From assembly GCA_963828755.1 (NCBI GenBank), contig CAWHFY010000017.1:1-64000 (forward strand): a DNA stretch of 64,000 nt. The letters run 5' to 3'. The translations under genes and the position numbers were made by a program. Every line of letters starts with the position of its first letter. The stretch's first letter is position 1. The stretch comes from WHSW01 sp963828755 (GTDB lineage: Bacteria > Actinomycetota > Thermoleophilia > Solirubrobacterales > 70-9). Shown here in pieces: positions 9,296-17,990 of this stretch. Below the pieces are notes generated by a model. The model searched no databases, was not told the DNA's origin, and saw only the letters and a list, made by a program, of their open reading frames with translations.

Positions 9296-10738
9296 CTAGG
9301 GCAATACCTCGAGGTACTCCTCGCGCTCCCAGTCGGTGACCGCCGCCAGGTAGCGCTCCCACTCGTCGCGCTTGTAGTGGCGGAAGACGTCGTAGAGGCG
9401 GCCGGGCAGGGCCTCTCGCACGACCTCGTCGGCCTCCAGAGCGTCGAGCGCGGCGCCGAGGCTCTCCGGGACGCGCTCGAGCTCCACGCCCTGCTGCAGC
9501 AGGTCGTAGGTGTTGCCCTCCTGCGGATCGCCGGGGTCGGACTTGCGCTTGATCCCGTCCAGGCCGGCGCGGAGGAGCGCGGCGATCGTCAGATAGGGGT
9601 TGCAGGAGGAGTCGACGCCGCGATACTCGAAGCGTCCCCCGCCGGCGACGCGGACCGTGCAGGTGCGGTTCTGCCAGCCCCAGTTCTTGTAGACCGGCGC
9701 CCAGAACCCGAAGTCCCACATCCGGCAGTACGAGTTGACCGACGGGTTGCCGACGCACATCAGCGCGCCGAAGTGGTCGAGCATGCCGCCGAGGAAGTGC
9801 CGCCCGGTGTCGGAGAGCTGGCAGATGCCGTCCGGGTCGTGGAAGACGTTGTGGCCCTCGTCGTCGACCAGCGTGAAGTGATGGTGATGGCCGTTCGCGG
9901 AGACACCGGTGAACGGCTTCGGCATGAACGACGCCAGCAGGCCGTGCTCGCGGCCCACCGCGGCGCAGATCTGGCGGTACGTAGTGATGTTGTCGGCCGT
10001 GCGGACCGGCCGGTCGAACCGGAAGTTGAGCTCGAGCTGACCGGGGGCGTCCTCGTGGTCGCCGTAGCTCATGTCGAGGCCCATCCGCTGCCCGTAGTCG
10101 ACGACGTCGAGGAGCACGGGACGCAGTTCCTCGAACTGGTGGATGTGGTAGCAGTAGGGCTTCGTCACCCCCTCCACCTCACCCTGGGCCTCGCCGCGGC
10201 GCATCCACATCATCTCCGGCTCGATGCCGATCACGAAGTTGAGCCCGAGCTCCTGCTCGAACTCGCTCACGACCCGCTTGAGGTTCTGCCGCGGATCGGC
10301 GTCGAGCAGCTCGCCGGTCTCGGTGTCGTAGCAGTCGCAGAACACCCTCGCGACCCGCTCGTCCCACGGCAGGACCGCGAACGTGTCAAGGTCGGCGATC
10401 GCGGCCAGCTCGGACTCCTCCGGCCCAAAGCCGATGTAGTTGCCGTTGCGGTCGGTGAAGAGGTTCGCGGTGGCGCCGTAGACGAGCTGGTAGCCCCGCT
10501 CGGCCACCTGTGGGAAGAACGACGCGACGACGCCCTTGCCCATCACGCGGCCGGTCATCGATACCTGCTGGAAGAAGACGTAGCGGATGTCCTCGGCGAC
10601 GATTCTCTTGGTCAGCGCCTCGATCTGGGCCGGGCGACCCTCCTGGTTGCGGGCCTCCTCCAGGGAGGCGGGAGGCATTTTCACCCGGGGGTTGGAGAGG
10701 ACCGTCTCGATCGTCCCACCAAGCTGATCAGCGACCAC
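9296..10738 (-). CDS. gmaS: Gamma-glutamylmethylamide synthetase-type glutamine synthetase (GmaS/GlnT)
   Basis: A 480-aa glutamine synthetase-fold ATP-dependent ligase that joins an amine to glutamate. Motifs seen: DMSYGDHEDAPGQLELNF (metal site), FMPKPFTGVSANGHHHHFTL (ATP/glutamate site) and the C-terminal CTVRVAGGGRFEYRGVDSSC. The YGDHEDAPGQLELN form resembles GmaS/GlnT enzymes rather than housekeeping GlnA. The preferred start is GTG at 10738, because AGGGAAGGGAG lies about 8 nt upstream and the N-terminus VVADQLGGTIETVL then fits the family; the longer upstream reading overlaps another gene. An AT-rich operator-like element lies 23-40 nt upstream. mgsABC follow directly, supporting methylamine rather than ammonia as substrate. 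GlnT acting on ammonia or another amine remains possible. Confidence 0.88.
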   Translation of the reverse strand: MVADQLGGTIETVLSNPRVKMPPASLEEARNQEGRPAQIEALTKRIVAEDIRYVFFQQVSMTGRVMGKGVVASFFPQVAERGYQLVYGATANLFTDRNGNYIGFGPEESELAAIADLDTFAVLPWDERVARVFCDCYDTETGELLDADPRQNLKRVVSEFEQELGLNFVIGIEPEMMWMRRGEAQGEVEGVTKPYCYHIHQFEELRPVLLDVVDYGQRMGLDMSYGDHEDAPGQLELNFRFDRPVRTADNITTYRQICAAVGREHGLLASFMPKPFTGVSANGHHHHFTLVDDEGHNVFHDPDGICQLSDTGRHFLGGMLDHFGALMCVGNPSVNSYCRMWDFGFWAPVYKNWGWQNRTCTVRVAGGGRFEYRGVDSSCNPYLTIAALLRAGLDGIKRKSDPGDPQEGNTYDLLQQGVELERVPESLGAALDALEADEVVREALPGRLYDVFRHYKRDEWERYLAAVTDWEREEYLEVLP

Positions 10739-10760
10739 TGTCGGGGCTCCCTTCCCTGAT

Positions 10761-10778
10761 GGACAAAATTGTACAAAG
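10761..10778. promoter_or_regulatory. AT-rich operator-like element upstream of gmaS
   Basis: GGACAAAATTGTACAAAG lies 23-40 nt before the gmaS GTG in an otherwise GC-rich gap. It contains the half-symmetric GACAAAATTGT and the perfect 8-bp palindrome TTGTACAA (10769-10776). An 11/12 match to its first part recurs as a perfect palindrome between the malyl-CoA lyase and aminotransferase genes (20253-20264). Shared regulation is inferred; the cognate regulator is unknown. Confidence 0.5.
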
Positions 10779-10793
10779 CAACCGGAGAGGCCC

Positions 10794-11517
10794 CTATCCG
10801 CGGCTCCCGGCAAGCTCGAGCCAGTTCGAGAACATCCTGCGGGCGGGCGGGTGCAACTCGTCGGCGCGCCGCTCGACGACGCCGATGAACGCCTCACCGG
10901 CGGCCTCGCCGAGGGTGTCGACGAGCGAGTCCGCGGTACGCCGGAATCGTCGCCCACTCGCGCGCCATCTCGGCCGTGACCTCGAGATGGAACTGCACGC
11001 CGTAGGCGCGCTCGCCGACGCGAAAGGCCTGGTTCTCGGCCACCGGCGAGCGCGCCAGGAGGATGGCACCCGGCGGCAGCTCGAAGGTGTCGCCGTGCCA
11101 CTGCAGCGAGACGAGCGGCTGGTCGAGCCCGGCGAACAGCGGGTCCGCGCGCCCCTCCTCGGTCAGCTCGACCTCGAGCAGCCCGACCTCCGGCCGCTCG
11201 CACGACACCACCCCCGCGCCGAGCGCGGCCGCGATCAGCTGCGCCCCGAGGCAGACCCCCAGGACCGGCCGTCCGGCGGCAACCGCGGCCGCGATCAGCT
11301 CGCGCTCCGCCGCGAGCCACGGGTGGTCGCGATCGTCGCCCGCGCCCATCGGCCCGCCCATCGCCAGGACGGCGTCGAACTCACGCCAGTCGGGAAGCGG
11401 CTCGCCCTCGTCGAGCTCGACCGCGGTCGCCTCCACCCCTCGCTCCGCGATCACGTCGGTGAACACGCCCGGATGCTCGCAGGCGATGTGCTGAAGGACG
11501 AGCAGGCGCATCGTCAC
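10794..11517 (-). CDS. Class I glutamine amidotransferase (GMP-synthase-like domain; frameshifted)
   Basis: About 240 aa after correction. Triad-type glutamine amidotransferase: nucleophile motif GVCLGAQLIAAALG, and GVQFHLEVTAEMA for the His/Glu pair. The N-terminus is MTMRLLVLQHIACEHPGVFT. The frame changes near 10938, where AREWATIPAYR continues one frame over as DSLVDTLGEAAGEAFIGVVE, an extra G in CGCGGAC. The C-terminus NWLELAGSRG is restored by this. It lies upstream of gmaS and overlaps the start of the next upstream gene by 4 nt. Stand-alone proteins of this type include GMP synthase-like and gamma-glutamyl hydrolase-like enzymes; a role cleaving gamma-glutamyl amides would suit this cluster but is inference. 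Confidence 0.82.
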
Positions 11518-11900
11518 GGCGCCTGGTCGGCCCCTCGTTTGGCGTCCTTCTGCTCGCGGAACTCGACGATCTCCCCGCTCTCCGCGTCGATGCGCAGAAC
11601 CGCGAGATCGGCGTAGGTCTGGGCGGTGGGCCCCGGCGTCGAGAGCGAGACCACCCAGAACGGATGCCGGTCGATCCCCTGGCGCAGGAAGCGGACCTGC
11701 GTGTCCTCGGGCACGAAATCGACCTGCTGGGTGGCCTTCGCGACGGCCTCCTCCTGGGTCACCTCCTGGCTCGAGCTGCGCGAGATGACGAAGGCGAGCA
11801 CGAGCACGGCGACGACCACCGCGACCCGCGGCCAGGTCGGCGCCCGGCGACTCGGTGTCTCCAGCGGCGAAGCGGCTCGGGCGTCGCCTCGGGACGGCAC
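11514..11900 (-). CDS. Membrane-anchored small protein with PepSY-like extracellular domain
   Basis: A 128-aa protein with a single transmembrane segment at about residues 27-42 (VAVVVAVLVLAFVI) preceded by a basic cytoplasmic N-terminus. The external part has an alternating strand pattern with KATQQVDFVPEDTQVRFLRQ and RIDAESGEIVEFREQ, reminiscent of PepSY/peptidase-propeptide-like domains; I cannot confirm the family. It overlaps the amidotransferase gene by 4 nt and belongs to the amt-gmaS direction. No enzymatic motif is visible. Confidence 0.65.
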   Translation of the reverse strand: MPSRGDARAASPLETPSRRAPTWPRVAVVVAVLVLAFVISRSSSQEVTQEEAVAKATQQVDFVPEDTQVRFLRQGIDRHPFWVVSLSTPGPTAQTYADLAVLRIDAESGEIVEFREQKDAKRGADQAP

Positions 11901-11923
11901 CCCGCGAGTGTAATCCGCGCTGT

Positions 11924-12076
11924 TCAGACGGTCGGACGGAATTCGTCGCCGAGGTCAGTGCCCAAGACGATGATCAGGACGATGATCACGCAGATGATCG
12001 AGATCGCGATCATCGCGACCTCGAACGACCTCACGTGCGTCTGCTTGGGCGGGAACTCGATCTGCTTTCCGTTCAT
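11924..12076 (-). CDS. 50-aa single-span membrane protein downstream of amt
   Basis: A short open frame, MNGKQIEFPPKQTHVRSFEV..., ends GTDLGDEFRPTV. A strongly hydrophobic Ile/Val-rich helix occupies about residues 20-39. Its ATG overlaps the stop of the 116-aa gene upstream in the ATGA arrangement (12073-12076), which is good evidence that it is translated. The frame has high-GC third positions except in the hydrophobic core. The function is unknown; together with 12073-12423 it could be an accessory of the neighbouring Amt channel or of a membrane complex. That is positional inference only. Confidence 0.65.
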   Translation of the reverse strand: MNGKQIEFPPKQTHVRSFEVAMIAISIICVIIVLIIVLGTDLGDEFRPTV

Positions 12077-12423
12077 GGGGCCTCCGACTCCTCACCGCCG
12101 GTCATGCCGGGCTGAGGTGACTTGGGCGGCGCACCGCGCACCGTGCGGCGGGCGTAGTCGACCAGGCGGCGGTTCTCCAGCGCCACCCACATCACAAAGA
12201 CGACGACCATGACCACGATTCCGACCCAGGTCAGCACCATGTACGCACCCGTCGCGCCCACTCCGTCCTCGCCGTAGGTCGAACCGGGGCCGAAGGTCAT
12301 GAACCCGGTGCATTCGGTGTAGGGGTCGCCCATGACGAAGTCGGCGGAGTCCTTGACCCGCGCCTCGGTCGTCCCGGGGTCGCTGCTGACGCAATCGGGG
12401 GCGCTGTCGATTATCGCTGGCAT
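12073..12423 (-). CDS. Single-span membrane protein of unknown function next to amt
   Basis: A 116-aa protein. The N-terminal 55 residues are hydrophilic and Gly/Thr/Asp-rich with two cysteines (Cys11 and one in YTECTGFMTFGP). One transmembrane helix (TWVGIVVMVVVFVMWVALE) lies at about residues 66-84, followed by a basic cytoplasmic tail. It begins 8 nt after the amt stop and overlaps the 50-aa gene by 4 nt, so amt and these two small membrane genes form a unit. I do not recognise the family. The topology suggests an extracytoplasmic N-terminal domain. Confidence 0.7.
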   Translation of the reverse strand: MPAIIDSAPDCVSSDPGTTEARVKDSADFVMGDPYTECTGFMTFGPGSTYGEDGVGATGAYMVLTWVGIVVMVVVFVMWVALENRRLVDYARRTVRGAPPKSPQPGMTGGEESEAP

Positions 12424-12430
12424 CTCTCCG

Positions 12431-13873
12431 TCACCTCACAAGCTCTGCCGCAGCGGCTCTCTGGACGGCCTCCGCCGGCACCCGGGTGCCGTCGGGCTCG
12501 ATCAGCAGGTCCTCGGCGTGCGCGAACTCCGGCACGTGGATGTCCGGCTCGTACTCGGCCTGATCGAGGCCGTCGAGCTCGACCTCCGGCGGCACCCGCA
12601 GCAGGTTCATCTTCTTCAGGAGCCAGGACGCGAACCACCCGGTGAGGAAGCCCAGCGGCAGGAACGTGGCCAGCCCCATGAGCTGTCCGCCCATCGAGCT
12701 CTCGACGTTGTTGACGCCCGTCGGGTATCCGGCGGCGAAGACGCCGACCCAGATGATCCCGAGGAAGCCGGTGAAGCCGTGCACCGCCACCGCTCCGACG
12801 ACGTCGTCGACGCGCATCTTCGCCTCGATCCAATTCCCGACCCACACCACCAGCACCGCCGAGGCCATCGCGATCAGGTACCCGAGCGTGGGCGCGTACA
12901 CGTCGGCGCCCGCGGAGACGCTGATCACGCCGGCGAGCCCGCCCGACACGGTCCAGAACGGGTCGCCGCGACTGGCGAAGTAGCCACCGGTGAAGCCGCC
13001 CGCGAAGCCGAAGGTGATGATCATCGCGATCGATCCGAGGGTCGTCGGGCTGAGGTAGATGTTCGCCCAGCCCGGCATGGTGGTCGAGACGATCACCAGG
13101 CAGGCCGCGTAGAAGGCGTAGAAGCCGGTGAAGATCAGCATCAGCCCCATCAGGGTCATATGGATGTTGTGGGGTCTGAAGGTGCGGGCTAGGCCCTCCT
13201 TCGTGTACTTGCCTATCCGCGGCCCCAGGTTGAACAGGACGCCGAGCGTGAAGGCGCCCGAGACGCCGTGGACGACCGCCGAGGCGATCGAGTCGTGGAA
13301 GCCGAACCGCAGCGTGAGCCAGCCGCCGAAGCTCCAGCCCCAGGCGGCGTCGAGGATCCAGACGGCCGAGCCGAGCAGCACCGCGAGCACCAGGTACGCG
13401 GACAGGCGCACGCGCTCGAGCAGCGCGCCGGACATGATCGAGGCGGTGGTCCAGCTGAACAGCAGGAAGGCGAGGAAGAAGACGAGGTTGATGTTGTTCG
13501 TCAGGTTCGGCCCGAAGATGTCGGACCACGGGATGCCGCCCTGGCACGCGGCCGCCGTGAAGTCGGTGCTGTTCGGCCCGATCGGCAAGCCGGGCATGTT
13601 GCAGTTGTAGATCCACCAGCCGAAGTAGTAGAAGCTCGGTGTCACTACGGCGATCGTGAGAATGTTCTTCATCGCCGTCGCGAGCGCGTTCTTGCGGCGG
13701 GCGACACCGGTCTCGTACGTCATGAAGCCGACGTGGATCAGCCACATCAGCACGACGGTGAAGAAGTAGAACTGCTCGCCGAGGATGACGCTGTCGAGGC
13801 CCAGGCTCTCCGCTGGCGCGGCGTCCTTGAGGTCCGAAACCTGGGCGAGCAGGAAGTCCACTAGCGGCGGCAA
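12431..13873 (-). CDS. amt: Ammonium/methylammonium transporter (Amt family)
   Basis: A 480-aa membrane channel with about 11 hydrophobic helices. The twin pore histidines are visible in SAVVHGVSGAFTLG and GAVAVHGFTGFLG, and the helix before the first carries the conserved Asp. Motifs SAGADVYAPTLGYLIAMASA and GGFTGGYFASRGDPFW also fit the family. The start is TTG 13873 or the GTG five codons in; the ribosome site is weak. The C-terminal ~55-residue cytoplasmic tail is acidic. Amt proteins carry ammonia and methylammonia; next to gmaS-mgs the latter is an attractive substrate. A GAF-PucR regulator diverges from it across a 136-bp gap. Confidence 0.9.
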   Translation of the reverse strand: MPPLVDFLLAQVSDLKDAAPAESLGLDSVILGEQFYFFTVVLMWLIHVGFMTYETGVARRKNALATAMKNILTIAVVTPSFYYFGWWIYNCNMPGLPIGPNSTDFTAAACQGGIPWSDIFGPNLTNNINLVFFLAFLLFSWTTASIMSGALLERVRLSAYLVLAVLLGSAVWILDAAWGWSFGGWLTLRFGFHDSIASAVVHGVSGAFTLGVLFNLGPRIGKYTKEGLARTFRPHNIHMTLMGLMLIFTGFYAFYAACLVIVSTTMPGWANIYLSPTTLGSIAMIITFGFAGGFTGGYFASRGDPFWTVSGGLAGVISVSAGADVYAPTLGYLIAMASAVLVVWVGNWIEAKMRVDDVVGAVAVHGFTGFLGIIWVGVFAAGYPTGVNNVESSMGGQLMGLATFLPLGFLTGWFASWLLKKMNLLRVPPEVELDGLDQAEYEPDIHVPEFAHAEDLLIEPDGTRVPAEAVQRAAAAELVR

Positions 13874-14009
13874 CGTATCCCGGCCGGACCGGTCGTGACA
13901 ATGGGCACAGAGTCCATACTTGGGCCTTCCCCGGTGTAGGATCGCGACATAGGAGCGGCCCGTGTCCCGGGCTAGGATGGCGCCGGGTGGACGTCCAAGG
14001 AGGTCTCGT

Positions 14010-15812
14010 TTGAGTCTGCAGCTTGTCGAGGAGGACGACGCTCTGAGCCGGGCGCGGCTCGAGAACGAGACCCTCTACGCGGTCATCAAGACGGTCTCGT
14101 CGTCGCTCGATCTCGATCGGGTCCTGCACGGGATCGTCGACATCACCACGGACGCGACGGCGTCACACGCGTGCTTCATCTACTTCGTCGAGGGCGACCG
14201 GCTGGTGCTCAGGGCCGCATCACCGCGCTACGCGCGTTTCGTCGGCGAGCTCTCGCTCGGCATCGACGAGGGGCTCGCGGGCTGGGTGGCGCGCAACGAG
14301 ACCCCGGAGTTCATCCGCGAGAACGCGATGGCGGACCCGCGGATGAAGTTCGTTCCGGAGCTCGAGGAGGAGAAGTTCCAGTCGATGGTCGCCGTACCGA
14401 TCCTCGCCAAGGCCGGCGACGTGATCGGCGTCGTGGTTCTGCACACGGAGGCACCGCGGGAGTTCGAGGATGAGGTCCTCAACTTCCTCGTCCACACGGC
14501 GTCGCTGGTGGCCGGCGCGATCGAGAACGCGCAGCTCTACGAGGACACCAGGCGGCGGGTCCAGGCCCTGACCACGCTGACGCAGCTGAGCCAGGCGCTA
14601 GCCGAGGTCACCGTCCGCGAGGACCTCTACGAGGCCGTCGCCCGTGGCGCTCGCGAGCTGCTGCGCGCGGACGCCTGCCAGATCCACCGCCTCGACGTGG
14701 ACGCCGACGAGCTGATCCTCGTGAGCTCCGACCCCCCAAACGCCCCTGCGCCAAGGCCGCGTGAGGGCGGAGCCCGGCTCGTGCTCGACCTGATGCGCCG
14801 CCCGGGCGGCAAGGGGCGCAACGGCGGCAGCGGCGCCGATCGGCAGCGGTGGCCCGAGGCGGGCGACCAGGCGGTGCTCGCCGTGCCCCTCGTGGCGCGC
14901 AACGAGCAGCTCGGGGTGATCTGCTGCCTCGCCCGCAACCGGGAGTTCACCGACGAGGACGCGGAGCTGCTCGGCGCGGTCGCCAACCAGACGGCCGTCG
15001 GGCTGAAGAAGGCCGAGCTGATCGAGCGGCTGACGGCCGAGAACATCGTCAAGGACATGTTCGATGCGCTGGCCGCGGGCTCGATCGAGGCCGGGCAGGC
15101 GAAGGCGAGCCAGGCCCGATGCGACCTCTCGGGGCACCATCTCTTCCTGCACGTCGAGCGCGCTCCCCGAGCGGACGGCGCCGCAGCCGCCTGGCCCGAG
15201 CTTGCGGTGCGGTTCGAGACGCGACTGCGGCGCGCGTACCCGCGAGCCTTCTTCGACTCCCGTCACGACCGGGTGCGGGCGCTGGCGCCGCTGCCGAGCG
15301 CGAACGGCGGGGCGGCAGAGGCGCTGCGCGAGACGTCTGAGTCGCTCGCTCGCGAGGAGGGGCTGATCATCGGCCTCAGCGACGTCGACCGGGGCGCGGT
15401 CAGCGCCCGGCGGCGAATGCGCGAGGCGGCCGACGCCGCACGCGTCGGGCGCTCGCTGGTCGCCGGCGGCGGCGCGGTCTCATACGAGCAGCTCGGCGCC
15501 TACCGGTACCTCGTCCACATGGAGCTCGACGAGGCGCCCCGGGATCGCTATCGCCAGGCCGTGGAGAAGCTGGCCGACTACGACCGCCGCCACGGCGCCC
15601 GTCTGATCGAGACACTGGAGCAGTTCCTCGCCGACCGCGGCAGTGTCAGCGCGAGCGCCAGGGCGCTCTACGTGCACCCGAACACGGTCCGTCAGCGGTT
15701 GGAGCGAATCCAGCGCGTCACCGAGCTCGACCTTCCGAAGGAGGACCTGCTCTCACTGGAGCTGGCGCTGAAGCTCGCCCGGCTGCACGACGTCCGGACC
15801 GAGGCCGAGTGA
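14010..15812 (+). CDS. GAF-GAF-PucR-type transcriptional regulator
   Basis: About 600 aa. The TTG at 14010 is chosen because AAGGAGG sits 6 nt upstream; the protein begins LSLQLVEEDDALSRARLENE. GAF 1 (about 25-180) contains GLAGWVARNETPEFIRENAM and MVAVPILAKAGDVIGVVVLH; GAF 2 (about 190-345) contains AVLAVPLVARNEQLGVICCL. The C-terminal PucR HTH domain has SASARALYVHPNTVRQRLER at about 555-574. PucR/CdaR-type regulators sense nitrogen or carbon intermediates. Divergence from amt suggests it controls the amt-gmaS-mgs operon, possibly with an amine or C1 ligand in a GAF domain; this is inference. Confidence 0.88.
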   Translation: MSLQLVEEDDALSRARLENETLYAVIKTVSSSLDLDRVLHGIVDITTDATASHACFIYFVEGDRLVLRAASPRYARFVGELSLGIDEGLAGWVARNETPEFIRENAMADPRMKFVPELEEEKFQSMVAVPILAKAGDVIGVVVLHTEAPREFEDEVLNFLVHTASLVAGAIENAQLYEDTRRRVQALTTLTQLSQALAEVTVREDLYEAVARGARELLRADACQIHRLDVDADELILVSSDPPNAPAPRPREGGARLVLDLMRRPGGKGRNGGSGADRQRWPEAGDQAVLAVPLVARNEQLGVICCLARNREFTDEDAELLGAVANQTAVGLKKAELIERLTAENIVKDMFDALAAGSIEAGQAKASQARCDLSGHHLFLHVERAPRADGAAAAWPELAVRFETRLRRAYPRAFFDSRHDRVRALAPLPSANGGAAEALRETSESLAREEGLIIGLSDVDRGAVSARRRMREAADAARVGRSLVAGGGAVSYEQLGAYRYLVHMELDEAPRDRYRQAVEKLADYDRRHGARLIETLEQFLADRGSVSASARALYVHPNTVRQRLERIQRVTELDLPKEDLLSLELALKLARLHDVRTEAE

Positions 15813-15826
15813 GCGGCGACGTGCTG

Positions 15827-16048
15827 CTAGGCGGCGCCCGCGCGGCGGACCCGCCTGATCGCCAGCCAGATCCAGAAGATCCCGAAGCCGACGACGTTCA
15901 GCAGGAACACGAGCAGCACCCACCAGGCCTTGAACAGGAAGGCGAGGTCGGTCTCCTTCCAAAGCTCATACCCGGTCAGGTAGCACATCGCGAGGAGGGT
16001 CAGGACCAGGATCGGAGGCGCCGCTCCGGTGAGTACGAACAGGATCAT
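15827..16048 (-). CDS. Small two-helix membrane protein (PLDc_N-like)
   Basis: A 73-aa protein with two hydrophobic helices (about residues 5-25 and 40-63) ending in a basic stretch, WLAIRRVRRAGAA. The pattern resembles the small PLDc_N-type membrane proteins of actinobacteria; their role is unknown. It is convergent with the PucR gene, with 14 nt between them, and divergent from the next gene. Nothing ties it to the C1 genes. Confidence 0.6.
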   Translation of the reverse strand: MILFVLTGAAPPILVLTLLAMCYLTGYELWKETDLAFLFKAWWVLLVFLLNVVGFGIFWIWLAIRRVRRAGAA

Positions 16049-16080
16049 CGTCGGGCCGATGCTATCCGGAGCGCGGGCCG

Positions 16081-16764
16081 GTGACGATCAGGGCGAAGCT
16101 CTACACGGCGATCGTGCTGACGATCATCGGGCCGCTGGCGACGACGGCCGTGGCGCTCCATGGCATGTCGCAGCTCGGTGACCGGTTTGACGAGGTGAGC
16201 GCGCGGGGACAGAACCAGGCGGTCGCGCGCGAGCTCAAGTTCCTGGTCACGGACGTCAACGGCTGGCAGACCGCCTACGGCTATGCCGGTGGCGATTTCC
16301 GGGACCGGTTCGTCGCCTCCGCAGGCAAGCTGCGGCACGAGCTCGACATCGCGGCCGACCAGCTGACCGACGGGCGCGAGGCACCACTGCTGAGCCGGCT
16401 CAACGAGCAGTTCGACGGGTTCATGGAGCTCGACGCGGTCGCCTGGCGCGAGCTCCAGGCGGACAACCCCGAGGAGACGAAGCGGATCCTGCTCGGTCCC
16501 GAGCTGCGCCGCTTCGAGGCCATGGCCGCCACGGCCGAGGAGCTGGCGGACTACGAGGCGGAGGAGGCGACTGCCACCGAGGCGGCCTTTGACGACGCGC
16601 GTGACGATGCCCGGCGGCGCCTGATCGCCGTCGCCCTGGGCGCAGGCCTGGTCATCGTCCTGCTGCTGGTCACGGCGAACGACATCGCCCGCATGGCCCT
16701 CGAGGGGGAACGCACGATCCGCGGCCGCAAGCCGCCCGAGACGCCCGACGACGGACCCTCGTGA
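16081..16764 (+). CDS. Two-span membrane protein with extracytoplasmic helical sensor-like domain
   Basis: A 227-aa protein from the GTG at 16081. The N-terminal helix (LYTAIVLTIIGPLATTAVAL) and a second helix (LIAVALGAGLVIVLLLVTAN) at about 182-202 bracket a ~150-residue charged, helical extracytoplasmic domain. This is the layout of chemoreceptor-type four-helix-bundle sensors, but there is no HAMP, kinase or methyl-accepting domain after the second helix. The gene overlaps the downstream antiporter by 4 nt, so it may sense a condition for, or regulate, that transporter. The family is not recognised with certainty. Confidence 0.65.
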   Translation: MTIRAKLYTAIVLTIIGPLATTAVALHGMSQLGDRFDEVSARGQNQAVARELKFLVTDVNGWQTAYGYAGGDFRDRFVASAGKLRHELDIAADQLTDGREAPLLSRLNEQFDGFMELDAVAWRELQADNPEETKRILLGPELRRFEAMAATAEELADYEAEEATATEAAFDDARDDARRRLIAVALGAGLVIVLLLVTANDIARMALEGERTIRGRKPPETPDDGPS

Positions 16765-17990
16765 CCCAGGACGTGCTCCTGACGCTGAGCCTGCTGCTCG
16801 GCGCGGCGCTCGCGGCACGCTTCGTGGCCAGCCTGCTGCGGGTCCCGGAGATCCTCCTCTTGGTGCTCGCCGGCGCCCTGTTCGGCCCGTCCGCCCTGGA
16901 CGTGGTCGACGTCCCATTCGATTCGATCGGGGCGCAGCTCCTGTTCACGCTGGGGGTATCGCTGATCCTCTTCTACGGCGGCCTCAACCTCTCGGTGGAC
17001 GTCCTGCGGCGGGTCTGGATCGGACTGGGAATGCTCGTCATCCCCGGGGTCGTCCTGACCGCGGTGATCACTGGAGTCGTCGCCCATTTCGCGTTCGACC
17101 TCTCGTGGACCGCGGCGCTGCTGATGGGGGCCGTGCTCTCCCCCACCGACCCGGCGATTCTGATCCCGCTGTTCGTGCGCTCGCGTCTGCGACCGAAGGT
17201 CGCCCAGACGGTGGTCGCGGAATCCGCGTTCAACGACCCCACCGGCGCGGTTCTGGCGCTAGCGTTCGCGGGCGTCCTGTTGAGTGGCGATGCGTCGGTG
17301 GCGACGCCGGCCCGCGAGTTCGTCGGAGACCTGGCGATCAGCGCCGTGATCGGCATCGTCGCGGGGGTGCTGCTTGCGGCGACGATCTCCAGCCGCCGCG
17401 CCGGCATCTGGCGCGAGTCATCCGCCGCTGCGGTGCTGGCGGTGGTCACGATCGGCTACTTCTCGCTCGACTCCGCCGGGGGTAGTGGCTACCTGGGAGC
17501 CTTCCTCGCCGGCTTGATCGTCGGCAACATGGAGCGCCTCGGGCTTGCCATGCACTCGTCCCATGAACAGGAGTTGCGAATGTTCGCCTTCTCGGCCGCC
17601 GACCTGGTGACGCTGTTCGTGTTCGTCGTCCTGGGCGCCAACATCCCCTTCGACACGCTTGGCGAGAACTTCCTCCCCGCTCTTGCCGTGCTCGCCGCCC
17701 TGCTGCTGGTCGCGCGGCCGTTGACGGTCCTCGCCTGCACGCTGCCGGACCGCCGGGCGGGCTGGACCCGAAACGAGGTCGCCTTCATGTGCTGGACCCG
17801 CGAGACCGGCGTCGTACCGGCGGCGTTGGTCGGCGTGCTGGCGGGGCTCGGGGTTCCGCATACCGACGACTACGCCGCCGTGGTCGCGCTCGCGATCTTC
17901 GCGACCCTGCTCCTCCAGGCGCTGCCGGCCGAATGGCTCGCGCGACGGCTCGGGTTGCTCGACGGCGAGGTGGTACGACGCGCGGCCTAG
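16761..17990 (+). CDS. Cation:proton antiporter (CPA1/NhaP-like)
   Basis: A 409-aa polytopic membrane protein with about 12 helices. CPA1 signature elements are LSPTDPAILIPLF and AESAFNDPTGAVLALAFAG, the latter with the Asn-Asp ion-binding pair of electroneutral Na+/H+ exchangers. SAGGSGYLGAFLAGLIVGN and RETGVVPAALVGVLAGLG are also typical. The GTG start at 16761 overlaps the preceding sensor-like gene. No C-terminal RCK domain is present. The stop codon lies inside an 18-bp palindrome that precedes the GntR gene. Confidence 0.88.
   Translation: MTQDVLLTLSLLLGAALAARFVASLLRVPEILLLVLAGALFGPSALDVVDVPFDSIGAQLLFTLGVSLILFYGGLNLSVDVLRRVWIGLGMLVIPGVVLTAVITGVVAHFAFDLSWTAALLMGAVLSPTDPAILIPLFVRSRLRPKVAQTVVAESAFNDPTGAVLALAFAGVLLSGDASVATPAREFVGDLAISAVIGIVAGVLLAATISSRRAGIWRESSAAAVLAVVTIGYFSLDSAGGSGYLGAFLAGLIVGNMERLGLAMHSSHEQELRMFAFSAADLVTLFVFVVLGANIPFDTLGENFLPALAVLAALLLVARPLTVLACTLPDRRAGWTRNEVAFMCWTRETGVVPAALVGVLAGLGVPHTDDYAAVVALAIFATLLLQALPAEWLARRLGLLDGEVVRRAA

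Noticed and set aside
9254..10759. Long plus-strand open frame of about 500 codons antisense to gmaS
   Set aside because: It mirrors gmaS exactly, is Val/Glu/Arg/Asp-rich as expected from GC3 shadowing, and has no recognisable motif.
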